Origin: a virus
Virus record (IMG/VR): IMGVR_UViG_3300017776_000242
Coordinates: 1-21,608 of that record
Length of the DNA: 21,608 nt
Strand: one strand, 5' to 3'
Position numbers and translations under genes: made by a program. The stretch's first letter is position 1. Each line of letters opens with the position of its first letter. The notes under the pieces were generated by a model. That model was given only the letters and a program-made list of their open reading frames with translations. It was not told the origin of the DNA and made no database searches. Shown piece by piece: positions 7,268-13,718 of this stretch.

Positions 7268-7562
7268 AAAAGACAGGTTTGACTTAGAGCAAGCGATCAT
7301 GAATGCATGGGCAACATCTGAAGATCTAGATCTCGTATATCATAATACAGATAACTTAATTTTAAATCCTAAAGATTGTGATACATTACAAAATCAAATG
7401 CTTGGATTAAAATATATATTTGAATTACGAATGGAAAAAGTTTGGAGCATCTTTGAAGAGATGATCAAAACCGAACAATTTAAAGAACACGATGCGCTTA
7501 CGGCTGATACTAGCTGGAAAGCTTTTGACGACTGGAAGAAACAACAGGATCCAGCTCAATAA
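7254..7562 (+). CDS. Conserved T4-like phage protein of unknown function
   Basis: 102 residues from ATG 7254, chosen because AGGA (7243-7246) sits seven bases upstream; an in-frame TTG at 7233 has no site. The sequence is mostly helical and acidic: DLEQAIMNAWATSEDLDLVY, then a middle helix (NQMLGLKYIFELRMEKVWSIFEEMI). I recognise this pattern from many T4-like marine phages, where it is an unnamed protein near replication or nucleotide genes. No catalytic motif is seen. It overlaps the end of the deaminase gene by 14 bases and is followed within ten bases by the tRNA. Confidence 0.75.
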   Translation: MTSFKKDRFDLEQAIMNAWATSEDLDLVYHNTDNLILNPKDCDTLQNQMLGLKYIFELRMEKVWSIFEEMIKTEQFKEHDALTADTSWKAFDDWKKQQDPAQ

Positions 7563-7568
7563 GAATTT

Positions 7569-7645
<77 letters not shown>

Positions 7646-7659
7646 AATAAAGAGTTGAA

Positions 7660-7803
7660 ATGAAACGTACAAATGGTATATGGTTATTAAGAGGAATACT
7701 ACTAATATGGCTAGCATTTTCCATCAAAAATACCGACGATTTATATGGAGTAAGATATAGTATGAGAATAATTAATGAATGTAAAATCGTAAAAGGAGAA
7801 TGA
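7660..7803 (+). CDS. 47-residue predicted membrane peptide
   Basis: A short ORF immediately after the tRNA. It has a basic start (MKRTNG) and a hydrophobic stretch IWLLRGILLIWLAFSI, followed by a polar, mixed-charge end. One membrane segment is likely, positive side in. The upstream site is weak (AAAGAG), so expression is uncertain. Its last codons carry the AAAGGAGA ribosome site of the next gene, and its TGA stop ends two bases before that gene's ATG. No family is recognised. Confidence 0.5.
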   Translation: MKRTNGIWLLRGILLIWLAFSIKNTDDLYGVRYSMRIINECKIVKGE

Positions 7804-7804
7804 T

Positions 7805-7990
7805 ATGTTATATAGCGGATATATGTTTGAAATTAATCAATGTGGATTAATTATGTCGGACAAAGATGGAGATATGATCCAATTAAAAAATACACCATTA
7901 GAAATTGGAGATTCATTTACTCTACAACTAACACAAGATGGTCGTTTATTTTTTAAACGTACGGATATAAGAGAAGAACTAGATGAGTAA
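7805..7990 (+). CDS. Hypothetical 61-residue protein
   Basis: Starts at ATG 7805 with a strong AAAGGAGA site. The predicted protein is short-strand rich (YMFEINQCGLIMSDKDGDMI, FTLQLTQDGRLFFKR), suggesting a small beta-sheet fold, and ends in an acidic tail. I do not recognise the family. Its end overlaps the next gene by eight bases, consistent with coupled translation. Confidence 0.65.
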   Translation: MLYSGYMFEINQCGLIMSDKDGDMIQLKNTPLEIGDSFTLQLTQDGRLFFKRTDIREELDE

Positions 7991-8165
7991 CTGGCATGGT
8001 GGCAAAGGTAGTAAACAAAGACCTACCGACAACAAAAAATACCAAGATAACTGGGATGATATTTTCGGTAAAAAAGATAAACCAAGCGCAGTAGATGATT
8101 GCGCCACAACCAAGGAAGAAAGTGCAGCTAATGAAATTAAAAAAAGAAATCAAAAGAATGACTAA
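7983..8165 (+). CDS. Small conserved phage protein with N-terminal WHGGKGSKQRP motif
   Basis: A 60-residue, highly charged protein opening with MSNWHGGKGSKQRPTDNKKY, then DNWDDIFGK. This GGKGxxxRP...WDxIFG pattern is one I recall from short unnamed proteins in many tailed phages. It has no membrane segment and the rest looks disordered. Function is unknown. It overlaps the previous gene by eight bases and the next one by eight, or more if the next gene starts further upstream. Confidence 0.65.
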   Translation: MSNWHGGKGSKQRPTDNKKYQDNWDDIFGKKDKPSAVDDCATTKEESAANEIKKRNQKND

Positions 8166-8412
8166 AGAGTTTACAACCCCTAAATATACAATCGATTGGT
8201 ATGTTAAATGGGCAGCTTCTGTAATTGTTCTTTGCGCAATGTCTATTAGAGGCATTGATGGACTACAAATGTGGGATCTTGTTCTATCAGCAATCGGTAT
8301 CGCATTGTGGTTATGGGTTTCTATCTTATGGAAAGATAGAGCTTTAATACTACTTAACGGGGTTGGATTAATGTTTTTGTTTAAAAATATTATGACTTCC
8401 CTTTACATTTAG
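8158..8412 (+). CDS. Predicted small inner-membrane protein
   Basis: From ATG 8158 the protein is 84 residues. In-frame ATGs at 8131 and 8095 would give 93 or 105 residues; the shorter form is preferred because it begins near the stop of the upstream gene, but no start has a convincing ribosome site. There are two or three hydrophobic segments: YVKWAASVIVLCAMSI, MWDLVLSAIGIALWLWVSIL and ALILLNGVGLMFLF. The central piece (DLVLSAIGIALWLWV...WKDRALI) resembles small membrane proteins of T4-like marine phages. The -35 box of the ino1 promoter lies in its last codons. Function is unknown. Confidence 0.6.
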   Translation: MTKEFTTPKYTIDWYVKWAASVIVLCAMSIRGIDGLQMWDLVLSAIGIALWLWVSILWKDRALILLNGVGLMFLFKNIMTSLYI

Positions 8413-8430
8413 TGAAAAATGTATTATAAT
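8402..8430 (+). promoter_or_regulatory. Sigma70-type promoter for the inositol/modification operon
   Basis: TTTACA (8402-8407), 17-bp spacer, TATAAT (8425-8430), then ATACATTATAACTATTA. Unlike the other strong copies it lacks TGn directly before the -10. AATGTA (8418-8423) and TACATT (8432-8437) form inverted arms around the -10, a possible operator. It is the only promoter seen before the five genes 8524-13411. Confidence 0.75.
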
Positions 8431-8461
8431 ATACATTATAACTATTAATATGATTAACAAA

Positions 8462-8495
8462 AGTGAGCTACTCTGATCCAGTCAAATGTCTCACT
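8462..8495 (+). other. Leader hairpin upstream of ino1
   Basis: AGTGAG (8462-8467) can pair with CTCACT (8490-8495) around a 22-base loop that itself holds a short ACT/AGT pairing. It falls in the roughly 85-base untranslated leader between promoter and ino1, 24 bases before the AAAGGAG site. It could be a regulatory or stabilising structure; chance pairing cannot be excluded. Confidence 0.3.
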
Positions 8496-8523
8496 ATAAT
8501 AAACTGATATAAAGGAGAAAATT

Positions 8524-9804
8524 ATGTCAAAAATAAATATCGCCATCGCGGGCGTAGGTAATTGTTCATCGGCACTTGTGCAAGGCGTTCAATATTATAT
8601 AGAAAAACCAGAAGATAAAATTGGCCTGATGTTTGAAGACATTGGTGGCTATTCAGCTGAGAATTTTAACTTCGTCGTTGGATTTGACGTTGATTCACGT
8701 AAAGTTGGTCAACGGTTAAATAAAGCAATTTATGCTAAACCAAATTGTAACATGGAAGTATTTCCTCCAGGTCACGATATGAGCTGTATTGCTAATGAGT
8801 CTACAGTATTCAGATCTCCAACTATGGACGGGATTGCTCCTCATATGAATGAGCTTGATGAAAATGTTACATTCCTAGAGGACAATAAAACCACACCAAT
8901 TACAGCATCTGAATATAGAAAAATTCTTAAAGATCGCAAAGTTGATGTATTACTTAATTATATGCCAGTAGGAGCTGAAGAAGCTGCAGCATGGCACATT
9001 GAAAATGCTATTAAGGCTGGTGTTCATGTTGTAAACTGTATGCCAACTTATATTTCTACAAAAGATGCTATGGAATTAGAGCAATTGGCTATTGACAATG
9101 GTGTAACAATTGTTGGCTCTGATATGAGATCTGATTATGGCGCATCACGTTTATCTGAAGTTCTTCAAGGATCTATTATGGATTCTGGCCTTTTGGTTAC
9201 ACAACACATTCAAGAAAATAAAGCTTGTGGTACAACCCAAGGTGATATGCGTAGGATTGGTAGAACAGCAAATACTGATTTCTTAAATATGGCAACAAAA
9301 GATCGTTTGAAAAATAAGCATATTTCAAAAGAGAATGTACTTAATGGCCAAGCTACAGTTCGTGGTAAAGATATCGCAGGACTTACAATGTATGCTGGTC
9401 CATCACTTACAGTTTTCCAAAAGCCAGGTGGTGAATATATTGGATCTGATAATAAAATTGCAAATATCGATATGGTATTTTGGGGTTGGGCTGGCGCTCG
9501 TTATGAGCTAACCGCTCGTTTATCAGTTCAGGATTCTCCAAATAGTGCTGGTATCGTGTATGATGCTATTAGATTCTGTAAAGTTGCTTCTGAAATGGGA
9601 ATTGTTGGTTACTTACGTGGACCATCAGCTTGGTCACAAAAGACTCCACCTGAGCAGCTTAAAACTGCAGATGCTAAATTTGAATGTGATGCATTGGCTC
9701 GTAGAGTTTTAACTGATAAAACAACTCCTCAACTTAAAGAAAATAATCCTAAAGTTGAAGATCTAACTTATACATTCCAATCAGGTGAAAACGATTATGC
9801 CTAA
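8524..9804 (+). CDS. ino1: myo-Inositol-1-phosphate synthase (Ino1)
   Basis: The 426-residue enzyme would convert glucose 6-phosphate to myo-inositol phosphate using NAD as a recycled cofactor. It is close to the bacterial/archaeal Ino1 type: INIAIAGVGNCSSALVQGV (Rossmann NAD site, 4-22), VVGFDVDSRKVG, VDVLLNYMPVGAEEA, INCMP-like VVNCMPTYIST, GSDMRSDYGAS, DFLNMATKDRLKNKHISK and the hallmark QDSPNSAGIVYDAI. It ends like actinobacterial Ino1 at PSAW...KTPPEQL, but with about 35 further residues and extra internal inserts. All expected blocks are present, so it is probably active. AAAGGAG precedes the ATG. Very unusual in a phage; it heads an operon with a HAD phosphatase and predicted DNA-modification proteins. 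Confidence 0.93.
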   Translation: MSKINIAIAGVGNCSSALVQGVQYYIEKPEDKIGLMFEDIGGYSAENFNFVVGFDVDSRKVGQRLNKAIYAKPNCNMEVFPPGHDMSCIANESTVFRSPTMDGIAPHMNELDENVTFLEDNKTTPITASEYRKILKDRKVDVLLNYMPVGAEEAAAWHIENAIKAGVHVVNCMPTYISTKDAMELEQLAIDNGVTIVGSDMRSDYGASRLSEVLQGSIMDSGLLVTQHIQENKACGTTQGDMRRIGRTANTDFLNMATKDRLKNKHISKENVLNGQATVRGKDIAGLTMYAGPSLTVFQKPGGEYIGSDNKIANIDMVFWGWAGARYELTARLSVQDSPNSAGIVYDAIRFCKVASEMGIVGYLRGPSAWSQKTPPEQLKTADAKFECDALARRVLTDKTTPQLKENNPKVEDLTYTFQSGENDYA

Positions 9805-10174
9805 GCAATTAATTAATACATTTGATATTGATGGAGTAATTTATTTCGGCGAGGACGTAACTGGTGTGCGTCCTGGCCGTGATGATGTTATTATTACCGG
9901 AAGGTCGTATCAACAAGAGCTTGATACCATTGTTATGCTAAAATCTCGTGATATACATAATCATGTAATGTTTAATCCTTTAAAGCGAAGTGATGATGCT
10001 TATAGCAGAAAAGCTTCAGGTATTCATAAAGCTAAATGTATCACAAAGCTTAAAGAATCATTTAAGATTGGACTACACTTTGAGGACGATCCTATTCAAA
10101 TTGAAGAAATTAAAAAGGTTCATCCAGAATTAAATATAATCCACTTAGTCAGAGAGGGTCTCATTGGCTACTAA
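9797..10174 (+). CDS. Small HAD-superfamily phosphatase-like protein
   Basis: 125 residues from ATG 9797, which has AGGTG upstream; an in-frame GTG at 9785 would add four residues. HAD motifs in order: FDIDGVI (nucleophile Asp10 and general acid Asp12), TGRS (34-37), Lys78/Lys80, and HFEDDP (95-99). There is no cap domain and no membrane segment. HAD enzymes use a phospho-aspartate to remove phosphate from small substrates. Its gene overlaps ino1 by eight bases, so inositol phosphate is an obvious candidate substrate, but a nucleotidase or polynucleotide phosphatase is equally possible from sequence. It overlaps the next gene by 11 bases. Confidence 0.8.
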   Translation: MPKQLINTFDIDGVIYFGEDVTGVRPGRDDVIITGRSYQQELDTIVMLKSRDIHNHVMFNPLKRSDDAYSRKASGIHKAKCITKLKESFKIGLHFEDDPIQIEEIKKVHPELNIIHLVREGLIGY

Positions 10175-11228
10175 TTCTTATAATTATGATTGGTGGTCAT
10201 TTGATAAAGACCTTATGCTTGACTTCAATCATTTCTTAAAAAAGATTAACGATCGTGCAGCTATTCATCAAGGTTTTACTAATGATCAATATGAAAATCT
10301 AAATCGTCATGGTGTAATTGACCATGGCTTAGGTGAGAACGTTGAATATTTTCATCCTACGATTACCTTAGATGATCGTATGAGATTTATTGGTACTGAA
10401 ATTGCTACATCTCGAATGAGCGATACTAATATTGTTGGTAACACGATTATATCTCACTTTTATGGGGCTCGTGGAGTTCACTGGATAGTATCAGGAAAGG
10501 AAGGAACCTTTGTTGATTTTGATCGAATTGCAGATGGCGATGATGACTATATTAAGTTTCTACGTAATAACATCGATAAAGCTATAAGAAATAAACAACC
10601 TATCTGGGGAACGACTGAGTTACACACATCGATTCAAACTGCTGGTAGAAACTATTGTCGTAAAAAATATAATGATCCAGATCGTAAGTTTCATCCAGTT
10701 GACGTAAGTGAATGGGTTGCTTCTTTCAGAGATACTAAAATCATTGAAGGTATGCTAGCTGCTAAAGATCTTTTTGAAGTGTTTACTTTATTAAGAACTT
10801 TACCAGGAGTTGGTGAATATTATGGATTCCATTGTGCAACTTCAACATCTGTTTTACCTCAAATGAAATATCATCATGATCAAAGGTTTGTTGCGCCAGG
10901 ACCAGGAGCAGTTTATACGATAAAATTACTTTGGCCAGATGTTCCTAATAAATATCTAGCTGAAGCAATTTATTTTATAAGAGAAAACGCAGCTGAAATT
11001 GGTTTGACTAAGGATGTTACGTTCCATGAATCAGCATATAATATTGAATTAGACAATGGTTCACATTTATTTAAAGAACAACAGAATGGATTAAAGTACT
11101 ACGGTACTGAGGTTCTATGTTGCCAGTATGGTGTATATCTACAAATAAGAGATGACGAAAAGGCCTGTGGAAGACGTCAAGTTGCTAGAGCTAAGACGCC
11201 TCAAAACACATTAACTGAGTTTTTTTAA
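10164..11228 (+). CDS. Alpha-glutamyl/putrescinyl thymine pyrophosphorylase-like DNA-modification protein
   Basis: 354 residues if TTG 10164 is the start, supported by AGAGAGGG (10150-10157) six bases upstream; the next ATG is at 10215. The central block has the helix-hairpin-helix signature LRTLPGVGEYYGFHCATST (LPGVG), then a D-Q-R-F-V-A-P-G-P-G-A stretch. This order (LPGVG, Asp, PGPGA) is what I recall for the DNA-glycosylase-like aGPT-pyrophosphorylase families proposed to attach groups to hydroxymethylated pyrimidines in phage DNA. The family's PWT N-terminal motif is not seen, so this is a divergent member. The tail TLTEFF resembles the polymerase's clamp peptide. A glycosylase with another role is the main alternative. 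Confidence 0.6.
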   Translation: MATNSYNYDWWSFDKDLMLDFNHFLKKINDRAAIHQGFTNDQYENLNRHGVIDHGLGENVEYFHPTITLDDRMRFIGTEIATSRMSDTNIVGNTIISHFYGARGVHWIVSGKEGTFVDFDRIADGDDDYIKFLRNNIDKAIRNKQPIWGTTELHTSIQTAGRNYCRKKYNDPDRKFHPVDVSEWVASFRDTKIIEGMLAAKDLFEVFTLLRTLPGVGEYYGFHCATSTSVLPQMKYHHDQRFVAPGPGAVYTIKLLWPDVPNKYLAEAIYFIRENAAEIGLTKDVTFHESAYNIELDNGSHLFKEQQNGLKYYGTEVLCCQYGVYLQIRDDEKACGRRQVARAKTPQNTLTEFF

Positions 11229-11229
11229 G

Positions 11230-12219
11230 ATGAAAAATATAATCAACTGCCCATTTATTCCAATAGCAAAACGTCATGCATCTCACCGAGGAGCTCAAGG
11301 CGTTATCTATGGAGATATGATTAAGGAAAAATATGGAAACTGCGATGTCAACTATGGTGGAGAAATTACAGATCATAATGCTTATGATAATCTCTGGGTT
11401 TATCATGGCAGTGATTATAGCGGCGGTCTTAATATGTTTGGTGGCGTTTATGGTTTCCCATACGTTGCTAACACTGTTAACTTTTCTAAATTTAAAGGTC
11501 AAGTCTATTCTATAGGTATGGATTTTCCTCCATATCATGAAATGATTAAAAGTAAATTAGATGCTGCTAAACGAGACGTTCAGCCTGAATGGCATCAGGT
11601 TGACTTAAAAAATCTTAAAAGAATGCATGACACAGCAATTAGAGTTGATTATCCTAATCCAACAGATAAAGTTATTATTGGTGATAGTCATTCAATATGT
11701 ATGTATCGTCCAGGTTGGACTGTTAATAGCGTTCCATTTAAAACCTTAAATGGCGCATTGAAACAAGGATTCAAAACATTTATTCCGCCAACAGGATATA
11801 AAGAACTTCATTGTTATTTTGGTAACATTGATGTGCGTCATCATATTATTAGATTAGAAGCAAGTATTATTGATTTGGCTGATAGATACATGGAAGAAGC
11901 TAGTAAATTTGACGCTAAGATATATGAACTATTGCCAATTGAACATGAATCAAGAAAGATCCCACAATCTGGATATCATAAAGGTAAACCATTCTGGGGT
12001 TCATGGCATGAAAGAACAGATATTCGTAATCAATTTAACGATTACATTGAAAAGGAATACGGCATCATAAGATGGACCGATAAATTAATGAATAAGGCTG
12101 GTGAGCTTGATTTTAAATATATGGAAAAGCCAAAATCAATTCATCTGTCAAGAGAGTTTTATCCATATTGGAATGGAATCGAAACTAAAATAACAAATAC
12201 ACTTGAGGAATTTTTCTAA
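11230..12219 (+). CDS. SGNH/GDSL-like domain protein in DNA-modification operon
   Basis: A 329-residue protein. The C-terminal two thirds carries SGNH-hydrolase blocks: IGDSHS (catalytic Ser), NGALKQG (Gly), YFGNIDVRHHI (Asn/Asp, similar to GEIDxRxH forms), and KSIHLSREFYPYW (His) near the end. The N-terminal ~110 residues (HASHRGAQGVIYGDMIKEKYG, then YDNLWVYHGSDYSGGLNMFGG) may be a separate domain and faintly recall the N-terminal half of phage beta-glucosyltransferases; this is weak. The family cleaves or transfers acyl groups, often on sugars. It ends in TLEEFF. It starts two bases after the previous stop with no clear ribosome site, so coupled translation is likely. The target is unknown. 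Confidence 0.6.
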   Translation: MKNIINCPFIPIAKRHASHRGAQGVIYGDMIKEKYGNCDVNYGGEITDHNAYDNLWVYHGSDYSGGLNMFGGVYGFPYVANTVNFSKFKGQVYSIGMDFPPYHEMIKSKLDAAKRDVQPEWHQVDLKNLKRMHDTAIRVDYPNPTDKVIIGDSHSICMYRPGWTVNSVPFKTLNGALKQGFKTFIPPTGYKELHCYFGNIDVRHHIIRLEASIIDLADRYMEEASKFDAKIYELLPIEHESRKIPQSGYHKGKPFWGSWHERTDIRNQFNDYIEKEYGIIRWTDKLMNKAGELDFKYMEKPKSIHLSREFYPYWNGIETKITNTLEEFF

Positions 12220-12220
12220 T

Positions 12221-13411
12221 ATGACTACATGGGCAAGCATTGTACCATTGATTGGTGGTGAGACCATCGCAATGGAAAACGTTTTTAAAACTAAACCAAA
12301 ATATTTTTTAACATTTGATGGATTTCAAGCAAATGAAGAACATTTGAGAAACTATTACAATAATGAGATTCCATATTTGAATTTGTCAAATGGTGATAAG
12401 CATACTGAAAGCGTTGATGTTGTAAATACAGTATGTCCATGTGCTGGTCTAAGTTCTTTAAGTCCTTCTGCTTCAAGCAATAATCCAGCAAATGATTGGA
12501 TGATTAAATCAGCAGAATATGTTTTAAGTGAAATGTCGCCAAAGGTATTTTGGGGAGAAAACGCTCCAAGACTAGCATCAAAAATGGGTGAACCAGTTGT
12601 AAGAAGATTACGTAAAATTGCTGAAGACAATGGTTATACATTTAGTATTTTTAAAACAAAATCTTTATTACATGGATTGAGTCAAGTTAGAGATCGAACA
12701 TTTTATTTCTTTTGGAAAGACAATACTGTTCCATTATTTGACTATATTGAAGTTCCACCAACAATGATTGCAGATGATATTAGATCTGTAGTGAATGACC
12801 CATCTGATGAAATGAGTCAAATTTTATGTAATGATAAAACTCCATCAGAAGATCCATATTATAAGTATATCTTAGAAGAACTCGAAGGTGGAATTACCCA
12901 CAAAGAGTTTGCAGCTAAGATTGAAAAGACCACAAATGTTCAAGATTATATTGAAGAACATACAACCTATAACAAGGTTGCTGAGTGGATGCGAGCAAAT
13001 GGATACGATAATGTAGCTCGTAAATGCGATAGAGCTTATCACAAGCTCAAAGCAGGTGGTAATATTATGCGTAAAGGCGTTGAAATTCCAAAGGATAAAA
13101 TTGGAGCTTTCGTAGGTCATATGCCAACAAGCATAACACATCCAGACGAAGATAGATTTTTAACAGTAAGAGAATCTATGTCTTTGATGAAATTGCCAAA
13201 TGACTATAAATTAGTGAATCCTAAAAGATCACTAAATCATATATGTCAAAATGTACCTGTAACCACAGCCGAACATCCAGCAGCTATGGTTAAAAAGTAT
13301 CTTGAGGGAAAACTTGATTCAATAGATACTGATTATATGGTACAAGATAATAAGAAAAAAACCTATGAATTTGTAAAAAACAGTTTACAATTGACTGAAT
13401 TTATGATATAA
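12221..13411 (+). CDS. DNA (cytosine-5) methyltransferase
   Basis: 396 residues from ATG 12221, one base after the previous stop, with GAGGA (12205-12209) upstream. Motif order is that of C5 methyltransferases: ASIVPLIGGETIAMENV (motif I-like), TFDGFQANEEH (II), VNTVCPCAGLSSLSP (IV, catalytic Cys74), WGENAPRL (VI, ENA at 113-115), LHGLSQVRDRTFYFFW (VIII), a target-recognition region around 170-300, TVRESMSLMKLPNDY (IX, 315-329) and ICQNVPVTTA (X, 341-350). Motif IV reads CPCAGLS instead of PPCQGFS, a divergence at the active loop. It should methylate cytosine in a short site. A C5 enzyme is unexpected in a phage making hydroxymethylcytosine, where most sites would be blocked. The last 11 codons and the stop lie in the next promoter. 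Confidence 0.88.
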   Translation: MTTWASIVPLIGGETIAMENVFKTKPKYFLTFDGFQANEEHLRNYYNNEIPYLNLSNGDKHTESVDVVNTVCPCAGLSSLSPSASSNNPANDWMIKSAEYVLSEMSPKVFWGENAPRLASKMGEPVVRRLRKIAEDNGYTFSIFKTKSLLHGLSQVRDRTFYFFWKDNTVPLFDYIEVPPTMIADDIRSVVNDPSDEMSQILCNDKTPSEDPYYKYILEELEGGITHKEFAAKIEKTTNVQDYIEEHTTYNKVAEWMRANGYDNVARKCDRAYHKLKAGGNIMRKGVEIPKDKIGAFVGHMPTSITHPDEDRFLTVRESMSLMKLPNDYKLVNPKRSLNHICQNVPVTTAEHPAAMVKKYLEGKLDSIDTDYMVQDNKKKTYEFVKNSLQLTEFMI

Positions 13412-13412
13412 T
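13384..13412 (+). promoter_or_regulatory. Sigma70-type promoter for the bS21-uvsX-gp41 unit, embedded in a CDS end
   Basis: TTTACA (13384-13389), 17-bp spacer, TATAAT (13407-13412), extended -10 TGa, followed by ATACAATATATTA. The TAA inside the -10 is the stop codon of the methyltransferase gene. The bS21 gene starts 34 bases after the -10. Confidence 0.85.
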
Positions 13413-13445
13413 ATACAATATATTAACCATTAAAAAAGAGGAATT

Positions 13446-13718
13446 ATGCCTAGTATTAATTTAAAAGCACAGCCCGCTAAATACCGTAAAGGTAAGAAAA
13501 ACCAGCGGCCACCACAAGACATGCCATTCGATGTTGCTTTGAGAAAGTTCAAAAAAGCAGTTGAAGCGGCAGGTATTCTACAAGATGTACGTAGAAAAGA
13601 ATATTATGAAAAACCTACTGCCAAGCGCAAACGTAAAAAAGCCGAAGCTATCGCGCGTCATAAAAGGCAGGTTGATTCTATTCAACAAACACAATTCGGC
13701 AGGAGAAAAGTACGATGA
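13446..13718 (+). CDS. rpsU: Ribosomal protein bS21 homologue
   Basis: 90 residues; from about 27 on it reads as bS21: [49 protein letters not shown], with the F-x-x-A-L-R-x-F-K/R-x-x-V-E-x-A-G-I and EKP-x-x-KRKRKK signatures. Bacterial bS21 is about 70 residues; this one has an extra basic N-terminal region of around 25 residues. bS21 sits on the 30S platform near the anti-Shine-Dalgarno end and helps initiation. Phage copies are known and are proposed to join host ribosomes. Heading the recombination/replication unit and overlapping uvsX (ATGA) is notable. GAGGA precedes the ATG. Confidence 0.93.
   Translation: MPSINLKAQPAKYRKGKKNQRPPQDMPFDVALRKFKKAVEAAGILQDVRRKEYYEKPTAKRKRKKAEAIARHKRQVDSIQQTQFGRRKVR

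Noticed and set aside
8170-8175. TTTACA resembling the -35 of the promoter family
   Set aside because: No TATAAT-like sequence occurs 16-18 bases downstream.
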